A DNA stretch of 64,000 nucleotides from an uncultured Ruminiclostridium sp. (GTDB lineage Bacteria; Bacillota; Clostridia; Oscillospirales; Ruminococcaceae). The translations under genes were made by a program, and so were the position numbers. Shown piece after piece: positions 27,551 through 37,284 of the stretch (positions are counted from its first letter, which is position 1; every line of letters begins with the position of its first letter). The stretch spans positions 141,898 to 205,897 of the forward strand of contig CANRFO010000001.1 in the NCBI GenBank assembly GCA_947629925.1. Direction: 5' to 3'. Under the pieces are notes generated by a model. That model searched no databases, had not been told where the DNA came from, and saw only the letters and a program-made list of their open reading frames with translations.

Positions 27551-28183
27551 ATGAACCTGATATTTTTAGGCGCACCGGGCGCGGGTAAGGGCACTCAGGC
27601 TGAGATAGTCTGCGACAAGCTGGGTATCCCCGCCATCTCCACAGGCAATATGCTCCGCGAGGCGGTAAAGAACGGTACTCCCGCAGGTCTTGCTGCGAAG
27701 GAGTATATGGACAGGGGCGACCTTGTTCCCGACGAGGCCGTTATCGGCATTCTCAAGGACAGGATCGCTCAGGACGACTGCAAAAACGGCTTTATTCTTG
27801 ACGGCTTCCCCAGAACGGTGGAACAGGCCGAGGCTCTTGATAAAATGGGCGTCAACATCGACAAGGTCATTGAGATAAGCGTCCCCGACGAAAAGATAAT
27901 CGCCCGCCTTTCAGGCAGACGTGTATGCGAAGGCTGCGGCGCTTCCTATCACATCGACTACAAGCCCACCAAGGCGGAGGGTATCTGCGATTCCTGCGGA
28001 GCCAAGGTGGTACAGCGCGTTGACGACAAGCCCGAGACCGTTTTGTCAAGACTTGAGACTTACCGTGAAAAGACCGCTCCCCTCAAGGGTTACTACGAGG
28101 CAAAGGGCAAGCTTGTAACGGTAAACGGTCAGGAAGAGATAGCCGATACCGCAAAGCTCACCATGGCTGCGGTAGAAGGTTGA
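27551..28183 (+). CDS. adk: Adenylate kinase, zinc-type lid
   Basis: The enzyme interconverts ATP plus AMP with two ADP. The 210-residue protein has the P-loop GAPGAGKGTQ at residues 7-16, the LDGFPRT motif, and a long lid with four cysteines (CEGCGASYH, CDSCGA) that should hold structural zinc as in Gram-positive enzymes. It overlaps the region before map, as in Bacillus. Confidence 0.97.
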   Translation: MNLIFLGAPGAGKGTQAEIVCDKLGIPAISTGNMLREAVKNGTPAGLAAKEYMDRGDLVPDEAVIGILKDRIAQDDCKNGFILDGFPRTVEQAEALDKMGVNIDKVIEISVPDEKIIARLSGRRVCEGCGASYHIDYKPTKAEGICDSCGAKVVQRVDDKPETVLSRLETYREKTAPLKGYYEAKGKLVTVNGQEEIADTAKLTMAAVEG

Positions 28184-28197
28184 AACGGGGTAATAAA

Positions 28198-28953
28198 TTG
28201 ATCCAGGTTAAATCTGCAAAAGACATTGCGTCCATGATGAAAGCCTGTGAGCTTTCTCAGCAGGCGCTGATGTATGCGGGCGAGGTGCTTACGGCGGGAA
28301 TGTCCACCTACGAGCTTGACCGTCACATTCACGATTTTATCGTGAAGCACGGAGGAAAGCCTTCGTTTTTAGGACTTTACGATTTTCCCGCAAGCGCCTG
28401 CATATCCGTGAACGAAGAGCTTATCCACGGTATCCCCAATAAGCATAAGATAATCCGTGAGGGAGACATCGTTTCCGTTGATGTGGGAGCTTATGTTGAA
28501 GGGTTCCACGGCGACAATGCCTACACCTTTGCTGTTGGAGAGGTGGACGACGAAACAAAGCGTCTGCTCGCTGTAACAAAAGAAAGCCTTTACAAAGGCA
28601 TTGAACAGGCGAGAAAGGGAAACCGCATCGGCGACATCGGAAACGCTGTCCAGACCTGCGTTGAAGAAGCGGGATACTACGTTGTGAAAAGATACATCGG
28701 TCACGGCGTGGGACGGGATATGCACGAGGACCCTGAGGTCCCCAACTACGGAAAGCCGGGCAGGGGCGTAAGACTTGTTCCCGGAATGACTATCGCCATT
28801 GAGCCTATGGTAAACAGCTCCACCGAGCAGGTGAAGGTGATGGGCGACAAATGGACGGTGGTCGAAGGAAACGGAAAAATGTGCGCTCACTTCGAGCATA
28901 CCGTTCTCATAACCGAGGGCGACCCCGTGATAATGACTCTTACAAGTCACTGA
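28198..28953 (+). CDS. map: Methionine aminopeptidase, type I
   Basis: This metalloenzyme removes the initiator methionine. Its five metal ligands are expected in DVGAYVEGFHGDNAY (two Asp), GHGVG (His), AIEPM (Glu) and FEHT (Glu), all present. The TTG at 28198 (MIQVKSAKDIASMM) after GGGG matches the usual family N-terminus and gives 251 residues; a start 18 bases earlier would overlap adk. Confidence 0.95.
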   Translation: MIQVKSAKDIASMMKACELSQQALMYAGEVLTAGMSTYELDRHIHDFIVKHGGKPSFLGLYDFPASACISVNEELIHGIPNKHKIIREGDIVSVDVGAYVEGFHGDNAYTFAVGEVDDETKRLLAVTKESLYKGIEQARKGNRIGDIGNAVQTCVEEAGYYVVKRYIGHGVGRDMHEDPEVPNYGKPGRGVRLVPGMTIAIEPMVNSSTEQVKVMGDKWTVVEGNGKMCAHFEHTVLITEGDPVIMTLTSH

Positions 28954-28972
28954 AAGCAAAACGGTTAAAAAG

Positions 28973-29233
28973 ATGGAATTTGAAAAAGGTACTGTGGTCA
29001 TAAGCAAGGCAGGACGCGACAAGGGCTATTTTATGGTAGTTCTTGACGAAGCCGACGGCTATGTTATCGTGGCTGACGGCAAGGAACGTCCCCTTGACAG
29101 ACCAAAGCGCAAAAACCCCAGACACCTGCAAAGAACCAACATTACGTTGAGTTTGGAGCAGTTGACCGATAAAAAGCTCAGAACCGCTCTGAGAAATCAG
29201 AGCCTCTCCTTTAGAGGAAAGGAATTATCGTAA
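28973..29233 (+). CDS. KOW-domain RNA-binding protein (L14e-like)
   Basis: An 86-residue basic protein with a KOW-type start ([24 protein letters not shown] in two parts) and [15 protein letters not shown]. Clostridial genomes often carry this L14e/L6e/L27e-like gene between map and infA. The exact role is unknown; ribosome or rRNA binding is likely from the fold and position. Its stop is one base before the infA start. Confidence 0.85.
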   Translation: MEFEKGTVVISKAGRDKGYFMVVLDEADGYVIVADGKERPLDRPKRKNPRHLQRTNITLSLEQLTDKKLRTALRNQSLSFRGKELS

Positions 29234-29234
29234 T

Positions 29235-29453
29235 ATGTCCAAAGAAGATGTAATCGAAGTTGAAGGCGTAATTCAGGAGGCATTGCCCAACGCAATGTTC
29301 AATGTGAAGCTTTCCAACGGCCATGTTATATTGGCTCATGTCAGCGGTAAGCTGCGTATGAATTATATACGCATACTCCCCGGCGATAAGGTGACCATCG
29401 AAATGTCCCCTTACGATCTGACAAAGGGCAGGATAACATGGAGAGCCAAGTAA
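29235..29453 (+). CDS. infA: Translation initiation factor IF-1
   Basis: A 72-residue OB-fold factor that occupies the A site at initiation. [20 protein letters not shown] and the [21 protein letters not shown] end match the family exactly. Confidence 0.98.
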   Translation: MSKEDVIEVEGVIQEALPNAMFNVKLSNGHVILAHVSGKLRMNYIRILPGDKVTIEMSPYDLTKGRITWRAK

Positions 29454-29473
29454 TTCAGGAAAGGAAGATTACA

Positions 29474-29587
29474 ATGAAAGTAAGACCTTCTGTAAAACCT
29501 ATGTGCGACAAGTGCAAGGTTATCAAGCGCAAGGGCAAGGTAATGGTCATCTGCAAGGACCCCAAGCATAAGCAGAGACAGGGCTGA
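29474..29587 (+). CDS. rpmJ: Ribosomal protein L36
   Basis: A 37-residue protein with the zinc ligands CDKC, C and H ([19 protein letters not shown], then [13 protein letters not shown]). It is the cysteine-containing form and sits in its standard place after infA. Confidence 0.95.
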   Translation: MKVRPSVKPMCDKCKVIKRKGKVMVICKDPKHKQRQG

Positions 29588-29633
29588 GTTCCTTGAAGCA
29601 AACCATTCAAATTTACGAAAGGAAAAGAAAACT

Positions 29634-30002
29634 ATGGCAAGAATTGCTGGCGTGGATCTGCCCAAGGAAAAGCGCGTAGAGATAGGACTGACCTATGTTT
29701 ACGGCATCGGCAGAAAATCCGCAAATGACATTCTGGCAGCGGCAGGAGTAAATCCCGACACCCGCGTAAAGGACCTGACTGACGACGAGGAAGCCAAGAT
29801 CCGTGAGGTCATCGACGCAAACTACCGCGTAGAGGGCGACCTTCGCCGTGAAGTTGCATTGAATATCAAGCGTCTGGTGGAGATAAACTGCTACCGCGGT
29901 ATCCGCCACCGCAAGGGTCTCCCCGTTCGCGGACAGAGGACCAAGACCAACGCAAGGACTCGCAAGGGACCTGCTAAGACCATCGCTAACAAGAAGAAGT
30001 AA
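29634..30002 (+). CDS. rpsM: Ribosomal protein S13
   Basis: A 122-residue 30S head protein bridging to the 50[21 protein letters not shown] and [20 protein letters not shown] are intact. Confidence 0.98.
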   Translation: MARIAGVDLPKEKRVEIGLTYVYGIGRKSANDILAAAGVNPDTRVKDLTDDEEAKIREVIDANYRVEGDLRREVALNIKRLVEINCYRGIRHRKGLPVRGQRTKTNARTRKGPAKTIANKKK

Positions 30003-30026
30003 TTTCATCAGAAAGGAAGCTATTAA

Positions 30027-30431
30027 ATGGCAGCTAACAAAGCTAATGTTAAAAAGGCAGGTATGCGCCGCCGTGACCGTAAGAATATCGAAAACGGCTC
30101 CGCACATATCCAGTCCACTTTTAACAATACGATCGTTACTATCACCGACCTTCAGGGCAACACCCTTTCATGGGCGAGCGCAGGCGGTCTGGGCTTCAGA
30201 GGCAACAGAAAGTCCACTCCTTTCGCAGCTCAGTCTGCGGCTGAAACCGCAGCAAAGGCAGCTATGGTACACGGACTCAAGACTGTTGAGGTTTATGTTA
30301 ATGGCCCCGGAGCAGGACGTGAAGCAGCTATCAGAGCGCTTTCCGCCGCAGGACTTGAAGTAAAGATGATAAAGGACGTAACTCCTATACCCCACAACGG
30401 TTGCCGTCCCCCCAAGAGGAGACGTGTATAG
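30027..30431 (+). CDS. rpsK: Ribosomal protein S11
   Basis: A 134-residue 30S platform protein. [14 protein letters not shown] and the [13 protein letters not shown] end ([11 protein letters not shown]) identify it. AAAGGA ribosome site. Confidence 0.98.
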   Translation: MAANKANVKKAGMRRRDRKNIENGSAHIQSTFNNTIVTITDLQGNTLSWASAGGLGFRGNRKSTPFAAQSAAETAAKAAMVHGLKTVEVYVNGPGAGREAAIRALSAAGLEVKMIKDVTPIPHNGCRPPKRRRV

Positions 30432-30504
30432 TCTGAACTGAGCGTCGTTGCTCAGCGTCGGGTCTTTACCCGATACAACATCAATAAACGGAGGATTTTT
30501 TACA

Positions 30505-31101
30505 ATGGCAGTAGATAAAACACCTGTGCTTAAAAGATGCAAAGCACTGGGCATAAGCCCTGCGGTACTGGGCTACTCAAAAGAGACCAACAGAAAGGGA
30601 AACGGTAATCCCCGCAAGAAGGTTTCCGAATACGGAATGCAGCTTAAAGAAAAGCAGAAGCTGAAATTCATTTACGGCGTACTTGAAAAGCAGTTCCATC
30701 ACTACTATGAAATGGCTATCAAGGAAGAAGGCGTTGCAGGTGAAAACCTGATAAAGCTCCTTGAAAGCAGACTTGACAGCGTAGTATTCAGAATGGGTCT
30801 TGCTACTACCCGCCGCGAAGCGAGACAGCTTGTAGGTCACGGTCACTACACCGTGAACGGCAAGAGAGTTGACATTCCCTCTTACAGAGTTAAGGCAGGC
30901 GATGTTGTCGCCCTTTCCGAAAAGAGCAAGAAGAGCGCCAAGTTCGCTCAGATCGCCGAAGCTACCGACGGCAGACTTATTCCCGTTTGGCTGGATATGA
31001 ACAAGGAAGCGCAGAGCGCCACCGTTACCCGTCTCCCCCAGAGAGATGAGCTGGACTACGAGATCGAGGAACAGCTGGTAATCGAGTTGTATTCCAAGTA
31101 A
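30505..31101 (+). CDS. rpsD: Ribosomal protein S4
   Basis: A 198-residue 30S assembly protein with an S4 RNA-binding domain (about residues 88-150). The start is the ATG at 30505 after GGAGG. The N-terminus has only one cysteine (RCKALGIS), so this is a zinc-free S4. S4 commonly represses the alpha operon; the gaps around it are where a target could lie. Confidence 0.96.
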   Translation: MAVDKTPVLKRCKALGISPAVLGYSKETNRKGNGNPRKKVSEYGMQLKEKQKLKFIYGVLEKQFHHYYEMAIKEEGVAGENLIKLLESRLDSVVFRMGLATTRREARQLVGHGHYTVNGKRVDIPSYRVKAGDVVALSEKSKKSAKFAQIAEATDGRLIPVWLDMNKEAQSATVTRLPQRDELDYEIEEQLVIELYSK

Positions 31102-31351
31102 TTTTATATTCAGGGAGTATGCGGAAGCGTTATCGTTGTCCGTCATATTCCAAGGTGCAGTTATTTTTAATTTGCAATCACGCAATCGCAATTTAAAATT
31201 AACCGGGACAGGACGCCAACTGTCCTATGTTTCCTGTCATAAGAGCGGGTTTCGGATTTATCCCGAAGCTCCCTCTCGGCGGAAACCCTGAGCATAACAA
31301 CACCGATCTGTGCCTTGGGCACAGATCATGAACAGCAGGAGGGTTACAGGA

Positions 31352-32308
31352 ATGCTTGAAAAAATAGAAAAGCCGGAAATCGAAACCGTCAAGCTCAAGC
31401 CCGACGGTAAATACGGAATGTTTACCTTGGGGCCTTTGGAGTGCGGTTTCGGCAATACGCTGGGCAACAGCCTCAGACGCGTACTGCTTTCCTCCTTGCC
31501 CGGAGTCGCAGTTACAAGCGTCAAGATAGACGGTGTGCAGCATGAATTTTCCACCATTCCGGGAGTTAAGGAAGATGTAACTGAAATAATCCTCAATATC
31601 AAGGGTCTTATTGCGAAAATGTACGGCGAAAGCCCCAAGACCGTTTATATCGAGGCGGAAGGCGAATGTGAGGTAATGGCGGGCGATATAAAGACCGACA
31701 GCGAGATCGAGATACTTGATCCCGGAATGCACATCGCTACCCTCACCGCAGGCGCAAAGCTCTACATGGAACTCACCTTCGACAGAGGCAGAGGCTATGT
31801 GAGCGCAGAAAAGAATAAATCCAAGATGAATCAGCCTCCAATAGGACTTATCGCGGTAGACAGCATCTACACCCCTGTTCTCAAGGTGAACTATTCCGTA
31901 GAGAACACCCGTGTAGGTCAGCGCACCGACTTTGAGAAGCTTATAATCGAGGTATGGACCGACGGAACAATTTCCGCCAAGGAAGCCGTAAGCTATGCCG
32001 CAAAGGTTCTCTGCGAGCATTTGCAGCTTTTCGTTGAGCTTTCCGACGAGGCGAGCCAGCCTGAGCTTATGGTGGAGAAGGACGACAAGAGCAAGGATAA
32101 GATACTTGAAATGACCATTGAGGATCTTGAGCTTTCCGTTCGCTCCTTTAACTGCCTGAAGCGCGCAAACATCAACACCGTGGACGACCTTATAAGCAAG
32201 TCCCCCGAAGAAATGATGAAGGTGCGCAATCTGGGCAAGAAGTCCTTCGACGAAGTAAGGGCAAAGCTCAATTCACTGGGCTTCGACCTTGCGGAATCCG
32301 AAGAATAA
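31352..32308 (+). CDS. rpoA: RNA polymerase alpha subunit
   Basis: The 318-residue subunit starts at 31352 after AGGAGG. The N-terminal dimerisation domain ([20 protein letters not shown]) assembles the polymerase. The C-terminal domain ([19 protein letters not shown]) contacts UP elements and activators. A 250-base gap before it holds inverted repeats (TTAATTT/AAATTAA and GGACAG/CTGTCC) of unknown role. Confidence 0.98.
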   Translation: MLEKIEKPEIETVKLKPDGKYGMFTLGPLECGFGNTLGNSLRRVLLSSLPGVAVTSVKIDGVQHEFSTIPGVKEDVTEIILNIKGLIAKMYGESPKTVYIEAEGECEVMAGDIKTDSEIEILDPGMHIATLTAGAKLYMELTFDRGRGYVSAEKNKSKMNQPPIGLIAVDSIYTPVLKVNYSVENTRVGQRTDFEKLIIEVWTDGTISAKEAVSYAAKVLCEHLQLFVELSDEASQPELMVEKDDKSKDKILEMTIEDLELSVRSFNCLKRANINTVDDLISKSPEEMMKVRNLGKKSFDEVRAKLNSLGFDLAESEE

Positions 32309-32335
32309 ACTCTGTAAGAAAGGAGTAAGAAGCAA

Positions 32336-32668
32336 ATGAGAAAACTGGGAAGAACCAGCGACCATAGAAAGGCGATGCTCAGAGCTATGGTTACTTTCCT
32401 TCTGGAAAACGGCAAGATCGAAACCACCGTGACCAGAGCCAAGGAAGTGAAGAGCGAAGCCGAAAAAATGATAACTCTCGGCAAGAACACCGACCTTCAC
32501 AGCAAGCGTCAGGTATTTGCCTACATCACCAAGGAAGAGGTAAGCAAAAAGCTGTTTGACGAGATAGCTCCCAAGTATGCGGACAGAAAGGGCGGCTATA
32601 CCAGAATAGTAAAGGTAGGGCCCAGACGCGGCGACGCGGCTGAAATGGCTATCATCGAGCTTGTGTGA
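32336..32668 (+). CDS. rplQ: Ribosomal protein L17
   Basis: A 110-residue 50S protein, last gene of the superoperon. [18 protein letters not shown] and the [20 protein letters not shown] end are typical. The ecf transporter genes that often follow in Firmicutes are absent; a terminator lies 22 bases downstream. Confidence 0.98.
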   Translation: MRKLGRTSDHRKAMLRAMVTFLLENGKIETTVTRAKEVKSEAEKMITLGKNTDLHSKRQVFAYITKEEVSKKLFDEIAPKYADRKGGYTRIVKVGPRRGDAAEMAIIELV

Positions 32669-32690
32669 GACCGAGCATAATAATATCATC

Positions 32691-32724
32691 AAAGAGCGTA
32701 CCATTTAAAATGATACGCTCTTTT
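32691..32724 (+). terminator. Terminator of the S10-spc-alpha operon
   Basis: AAAGAGCGTACCATTT pairs with AAATGATACGCTCTTT, with one G-T type pair and a T-run after it. Confidence 0.85.
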
Positions 32725-32804
32725 GCTTTGTATCGGCAGGGGAAAAAAGGTTTTCTTGTTTAAGTATACTAAACAGATTTTAGAAAAAATATTTACTTTG
32801 TCTA

Positions 32805-32834
32805 TTGACATAGGTGTGCAAAAGTAGTAAAATG
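32805..32834 (+). promoter_or_regulatory. Promoter of surface gene A
   Basis: TTGACA (32805-32810) and TAAAAT (32829-32834) have an 18-base spacer and lie about 45 bases before the start codon. Confidence 0.7.
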
Positions 32835-32880
32835 AATACAAGCGAATTATGCTTATAAATTTTTACGGAGGAAACAAAAA

Positions 32881-34053
32881 ATGAATTTCAAAAAAATTCT
32901 TGCAAGTGTTGCAGCTGCGGCGTTAGCGGTTTCGTCAATGGCAGTTTGCAGCTTTGCAGCAAGCGACATTGAATGTGACACACCTGAAGTTACGGGTACA
33001 TTTGATAGTAACTCAGGTTGGGCAGTATTTGATTTAACAGCTTACAACAAATGGGGTACTCCTGTTGATTTGACAGGTTATGAAAAAGTAGAGATGACCT
33101 ACTCCGTAACTGATGTAGGTAATGCAACTAATATAGCTCTTGCTGTAAACGGCGGAGATATAGGCTGGCAAGATGTCAAAGCTGATTTAACAGTTGGCGA
33201 TAACCAGACGCTTGCTCTTAATGTTGCAGATTTGACTGCTTCAGGGACTACTACTATTGAAGCAGTTCAGATACAGGTTGTATCTACCACTGCAACTGGG
33301 GAAGCTTTTACAGGTAATATTACCATCAATTCTGTTAAAATAATTGCAAGTGCAGCTTCCGGCGGCGATAGCGGCAACAATGATTACGACTGGGTTGTTC
33401 CGAGCACTACCGCAACAGAAGATGAAGCTACCGAAGAAACCACTACTGCTGCTGAAGAAACTACCACTACTGAAGAGGAAGCTGCTCCCGAAGCAGGTAC
33501 ATTTGAAGGTTCACACACAATGAAGGATTCATCTTGGTGGACTCAGGACAAGATCGTTGATTTCGAGGCAGGTCTGACCGACCTTACCGTTCTCATTGGC
33601 GACCTTGACCCTGCTACTGTAACTTCTATCACCTTCACCAGCGACACAGCATTCTTCGTTGGTTATAACGGAAAAGACGGAACATGGCATCAGAACGATC
33701 CCGCTGTTACCAGCCTGACCCTTACCGACGTGCTTCTCGTTGAGGACGGAGACAAGGCTCCCGCTCTCCACATAATGATTTCCAAGGGCGACGGTATTGA
33801 ATACACCATTAACTGGGTAGTTACTACCGGTGACGCTCCTGCGACCACTGAAGATACATCCGCTTCCGAAGCTGCTCCCGAAGACACCTCCGGAACATCT
33901 GTCGTTGTTGAACCCGACCCCGTTGAAACAACATCTGAAGAAACCAACGCAGGCAATTCAGAAGACGGAAACCAGCCTACCGGTATCGTTCTGGCAGTTA
34001 TTCCTGCCGCTGTTGCCGTTGCAGGTGTGATCGTTTCCAGAAAAAGAAGCTGA
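32881..34053 (+). CDS. Surface protein A: two beta-sandwich domains, NQPTG-type C-terminal anchor
   Basis: The 390-residue protein has a signal peptide (MNFKKILASVAAAALAV, cleavage near residue 27). A first beta-rich domain (about 30-160) is followed by a Thr/Glu linker, a second aromatic-rich beta domain (about 205-320, with SSWWTQD) and another Thr/Ser/Glu linker. The end is GNQPTGIVLAVIP, a hydrophobic stretch and RKRS, a sorting-signal-like layout. Both domains look like carbohydrate-binding folds, which is inference. The 5' half is clearly more AT-rich than the 3' half, suggesting a recombined gene. First of five similar neighbours. Confidence 0.65.
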   Translation: MNFKKILASVAAAALAVSSMAVCSFAASDIECDTPEVTGTFDSNSGWAVFDLTAYNKWGTPVDLTGYEKVEMTYSVTDVGNATNIALAVNGGDIGWQDVKADLTVGDNQTLALNVADLTASGTTTIEAVQIQVVSTTATGEAFTGNITINSVKIIASAASGGDSGNNDYDWVVPSTTATEDEATEETTTAAEETTTTEEEAAPEAGTFEGSHTMKDSSWWTQDKIVDFEAGLTDLTVLIGDLDPATVTSITFTSDTAFFVGYNGKDGTWHQNDPAVTSLTLTDVLLVEDGDKAPALHIMISKGDGIEYTINWVVTTGDAPATTEDTSASEAAPEDTSGTSVVVEPDPVETTSEETNAGNSEDGNQPTGIVLAVIPAAVAVAGVIVSRKRS

Positions 34054-34088
34054 TTTTCAGCATAAAAGCATAAGATAAAACCGCTTAC

Positions 34089-34123
34089 AAAGCCCTTTTG
34101 ATAAGGGCTTTGTATTTTTTTTT
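34089..34123 (+). terminator. Terminator of surface gene A
   Basis: AAAGCCCTT and AAGGGCTTT pair and are followed by a long T-run. Confidence 0.85.
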
Positions 34124-34258
34124 GAAAAAAAGAAAAACTTTTGAAACTTTTTTTCCAAAATAAGCGACTACCCAAGTGAAAATACCAAAACTTGAAGGAT
34201 TTACCGCATTTGGCAAATTTAAATGTAAATCCCAAAAATTTATAGTGCAAATTGCCAA

Positions 34259-34287
34259 TTGAAGTTTAATTTCAGGTATGGTATTAT
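34259..34287 (+). promoter_or_regulatory. Promoter of surface gene B
   Basis: TTGAAG (34259-34264) and TATTAT (34282-34287), 17-base spacer, about 60 bases before the ATG. Confidence 0.6.
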
Positions 34288-34346
34288 ATATTCAATAGAC
34301 GGAAAAACCCGTTTATCGAAAAATAAAATAATGGAGGAAAATTTTC

Positions 34347-36161
34347 ATGAACATGAAAAAGCTCATGGCTGGAGTAGTTGCCGGTGCACTGGCAGTAACC
34401 TCTCTGGCCACAGTCGGTGTTTTCGCTGAAGATACGGTAAAGACTTACAACTTTGTCGGAATCGACGGAAACATGACTATCGATTACTCTCAGACCGTGG
34501 CCTTTAAGGGCGGCGTTGAACGCAGCGACCTCTTTAAGGCTACCGCAGATCCTACTGAGTATGTATTCGATTATGACATTGTTCTTGCAAACGCAGATGG
34601 CTATGACAACCAGAATTTGTCTGGTGTAAATGATGTCCTGAAAGCTGCTATGATCAAGAGCAACGGAACCACTATTACTGTAAAGGGTCAGAGAGAGAAC
34701 AGCAAGAAAGAACTTGTTGATGCTACCGTTACAGTAACAACTGTACTTGACAAGACAAGTGATGATGAAATGTTTAGAGTTAGATCTGAAGAAGATACTG
34801 AAGGTCCTACTCTTAAGACAGGCGATCTCGACCTGACTGATTTCAAAAAGATCACATCAATTTCTTTCAAGGCACAGTTTAATGTTAACACTGGTAACTA
34901 CTACGTTCCTGTCGGTGCAGTTAAGGTTAAAGTTACCAACAACCTCAAGTTTGAATCTAAGAAGGCTTCTATTGAAACCGTAGATGCAAGTTATAAGAGC
35001 GAGAGAAAAGATGCTACCGCTGTTGAAGTTAAGGCAGATACAAACTACGCTTTTGAAGGCGTTGCTGGACAGACAATAACTCTTGTTGATTACGGCGATG
35101 ATGAGAGCGTTACTGGTTGGCGTGAAGACAACGTTAAGGCTATTTCTCTTGGTCACAACCTGCTCCGTTGGACTAACGACAACATCGAGCAGAACAAGGG
35201 CGCTAAACTGAGAATCAACTTCCTGACTCCTGAAGAGAAGAAGAATGCGATTGAAAAGGGTAGCCTGTCTCAGTACACAACACTGGATGAAGAGTGGATG
35301 CACTGGACTGGTGCAAACGTACTGGTTCCTGAAACAACCGGTGGTACAGCTGCTGATGATATTACAATTGGTGTAAACCTTCAGAATACAACTAGACTTC
35401 AGCAGTCTACCAAGATTGAAAATTACACTGCTGAATTTGACTGGGATACTCTCGTTAAGAATTCTGTATCTACAGTTTCCGGTAACGTTGACAGCATTGC
35501 TTTCCGTCTGAATGGCAAGAGCTCTACTGTTTCCGACTTTGTTGCAAAGTATGGTGCATATGCTGTTAAGAGCATCGAAGTTGTTATCCCTGACCAGTCT
35601 ACTGTTCCTGGTACCGAAGCTTCTACTGAGCTGACTCTTTCTTCCAACGGCGTTAGTGCTACCGCTACTGTTGCTACTATCACCGGTAATGGTGGTAAGG
35701 AACTTAATGTTCAGAGCACTCTGACTGATAGCGCTATCACTTATGAGCTCCACCTCTATGCTGCTGATGGCACAACTGCTGTACAGCCCGCAGGTGAAGT
35801 TACTCTGAAGCTTGCTATTCCTGAAAAGTTCAAGGGTCTTGACCTTTCTTCTGACAAGGTTTCACATAAGTGCAACGACGGCACAGTTGAACAGCTTGAT
35901 GTTCTGAATATGGATACTTACAAGACTGATGGTTTTGTAATTTGCAAGACCACCAAGTTCAGCGGATTCACTCTTGAATTTGACGTTCCTGAAGATACCA
36001 CTACCGAAGCTCCCGCAGTTTCTGAAGAGACCACTACTGAGGCTCCTGCTGCTGATACTCAGCCTGCTGACGACGGCAACCAGCCTACCGGTGTAGCTCT
36101 TGCAGTTATCCCTGCAATCGTTGCAGCTGCTGGTATCGTAATCTCCAAGAAGAGAGGCTAA
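34347..36161 (+). CDS. Surface protein B: large secreted protein with NQPTG-type anchor
   Basis: The 604-residue protein begins MNMKKLMAGVVAGALAVTS, a signal peptide cleaved after VFA near residue 27. A long beta-rich body of about 520 residues with no motif I can name is followed by a Thr/Glu/Ala/Pro linker, then GNQPTGVALAVIP, a hydrophobic helix and SKKRG. The anchor is almost identical to that of protein A. It contains almost no cysteine outside CNDG and CKTT near the end. Codon use is more T-rich than in the ribosomal genes. Function unknown; outside-wall attachment is the best guess. Confidence 0.65.
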   Translation: MNMKKLMAGVVAGALAVTSLATVGVFAEDTVKTYNFVGIDGNMTIDYSQTVAFKGGVERSDLFKATADPTEYVFDYDIVLANADGYDNQNLSGVNDVLKAAMIKSNGTTITVKGQRENSKKELVDATVTVTTVLDKTSDDEMFRVRSEEDTEGPTLKTGDLDLTDFKKITSISFKAQFNVNTGNYYVPVGAVKVKVTNNLKFESKKASIETVDASYKSERKDATAVEVKADTNYAFEGVAGQTITLVDYGDDESVTGWREDNVKAISLGHNLLRWTNDNIEQNKGAKLRINFLTPEEKKNAIEKGSLSQYTTLDEEWMHWTGANVLVPETTGGTAADDITIGVNLQNTTRLQQSTKIENYTAEFDWDTLVKNSVSTVSGNVDSIAFRLNGKSSTVSDFVAKYGAYAVKSIEVVIPDQSTVPGTEASTELTLSSNGVSATATVATITGNGGKELNVQSTLTDSAITYELHLYAADGTTAVQPAGEVTLKLAIPEKFKGLDLSSDKVSHKCNDGTVEQLDVLNMDTYKTDGFVICKTTKFSGFTLEFDVPEDTTTEAPAVSEETTTEAPAADTQPADDGNQPTGVALAVIPAIVAAAGIVISKKRG

Positions 36162-36181
36162 TTTAAAAATTAGCTGAACAT

Positions 36182-36212
36182 AAAGAAAGCCCTTAGGGGC
36201 TTTCTTTTTTTA
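36182..36212 (+). terminator. Terminator of surface gene B
   Basis: AAAGAAAGCCC pairs with GGGCTTTCTTT over a TTAG loop, with T-run. Confidence 0.85.
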
Positions 36213-36291
36213 AGTAAAATCGCCAAAAATTTACTTGTATTTTTTAGCATAATCAACCAAAAATAGCGATAAAGATTGTAATAAATAACTG

Positions 36292-36320
36292 TTGCAATCC
36301 CTTGTAAAATAGGCTATAAT
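36292..36320 (+). promoter_or_regulatory. Promoter of surface gene C
   Basis: TTGCAA (36292-36297) and TATAAT (36315-36320), 17-base spacer. Confidence 0.75.
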
Positions 36321-36369
36321 AATAATTGGAAGAATATTCCGAACAAAAATTTTTGGAGGAAATCAAACA

Positions 36370-37071
36370 ATGAACATGAAGAAAATCATGGCAGGCGTTG
36401 TTGCTTCCGCTCTGGCTGTAAGCACAATGGCTGTAGCTGCAAGTGCTGCTGATTACGAGAGCACTTATACTCAGAGCGTAACTGCAGACAAAATCAACAT
36501 CAATGATGACGGCACCTTCTATTCTCAGCTGCAAGTTGGTCACGTTGCTGAAGTTACAGTAACCGCTACCTACACCACCGCTGACGGCGCTACAGGCTAT
36601 GCACTGATCGGTACTGACTGGGGCGAGCCCACCGCTGAATGCAACGCAGTTAAGATGACAGGCGCTTGGAACGGCGCAGGCTTCGGCCTTCCCGAAGATG
36701 TTGTTACCGCTGCTAACGGCGACTTCTCAGGCATTACTCTCGACTTTACTGTTGAAGTAACCGACATCGCTTCTGACGTTCAGGCTCAGGTTGACGCTTA
36801 CGGCGAAGAAGCTATTGCTGACATCCAGATCATCATCATCGGCGCAAACAGCCCTTATGCTTCAGGCTTCGGCACTGTAAAGATTGCTGAAAAGGCTGCC
36901 GCTGCTGATGACACTGCCGCTGCTGAAGATACCGCTGCTGCCGGCGACACTTCCGCTCCTACCGCTAGCGATAAGGGCGCTGCTGACACAGGTGTTGAAG
37001 GCGTTGCAGTTGTAGCAGGTCTTGCAATCGTAGCTGCAGGCGCAGTTATCGTTGCTAAGAAGAGAGGCTAA
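36370..37071 (+). CDS. Surface protein C: secreted beta-domain with AADTG-type anchor
   Basis: The 233-residue protein has the signal peptide MNMKKIMAGVVASALAV ending ASA, one beta-rich domain of about 145 residues, an Ala/Asp-rich linker (repeats of AAADDTAAAEDTAAAGDTS type) and the end KGAADTGVEGVAVVAG, a hydrophobic helix and AKKRG. Two other proteins downstream share the same linker and anchor but have different domains. Function unknown. Start ATG at 36370 after GGAGG. Confidence 0.65.
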   Translation: MNMKKIMAGVVASALAVSTMAVAASAADYESTYTQSVTADKININDDGTFYSQLQVGHVAEVTVTATYTTADGATGYALIGTDWGEPTAECNAVKMTGAWNGAGFGLPEDVVTAANGDFSGITLDFTVEVTDIASDVQAQVDAYGEEAIADIQIIIIGANSPYASGFGTVKIAEKAAAADDTAAAEDTAAAGDTSAPTASDKGAADTGVEGVAVVAGLAIVAAGAVIVAKKRG

Positions 37072-37090
37072 TCTCTGCAAACAACAGAAC

Positions 37091-37118
37091 AAAAAAGGAC
37101 GGTCCGCCGTCCTTTTTT
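37091..37118 (+). terminator. Terminator of surface gene C
   Basis: AAAAAAGGACGG and CCGTCCTTTTTT pair over a four-base loop. The stem is the same as that after gene D. Confidence 0.9.
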
Positions 37119-37220
37119 CTTTCCTCCTTGCAGGAAATGCAGGAAACATTTTACAAAAAATTTATGCAAAATAAAAAAGTTTTACCAAATGAAAACGTTT
37201 AATATTGTTAAAAATGCTGA

Positions 37221-37249
37221 TTGTATTTTAAATGCGTTTTCGTTATAAT
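37221..37249 (+). promoter_or_regulatory. Promoter of surface gene D
   Basis: TTGTAT (37221-37226) and TATAAT (37244-37249), 17-base spacer. Confidence 0.7.
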
Positions 37250-37284
37250 AATAGTACAAAATTTATTTTGGAGGAAAACTTAAA

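Noticed and set aside
26125..27594. 489-residue open frame opposite secY
   Set aside because: Composition follows the complement of secY codons; no start signals; secY is intact on the other strand.
34857..35753. 298-residue minus-strand frame inside surface gene B
   Set aside because: Low-complexity shadow of the repetitive codons of gene B, without ribosome site.
37189..37203. ATGAAAACGTTTAAT resembling a cre site before surface gene D
   Set aside because: Two key positions of the right half do not fit the consensus, and no similar site lies before the sister genes.
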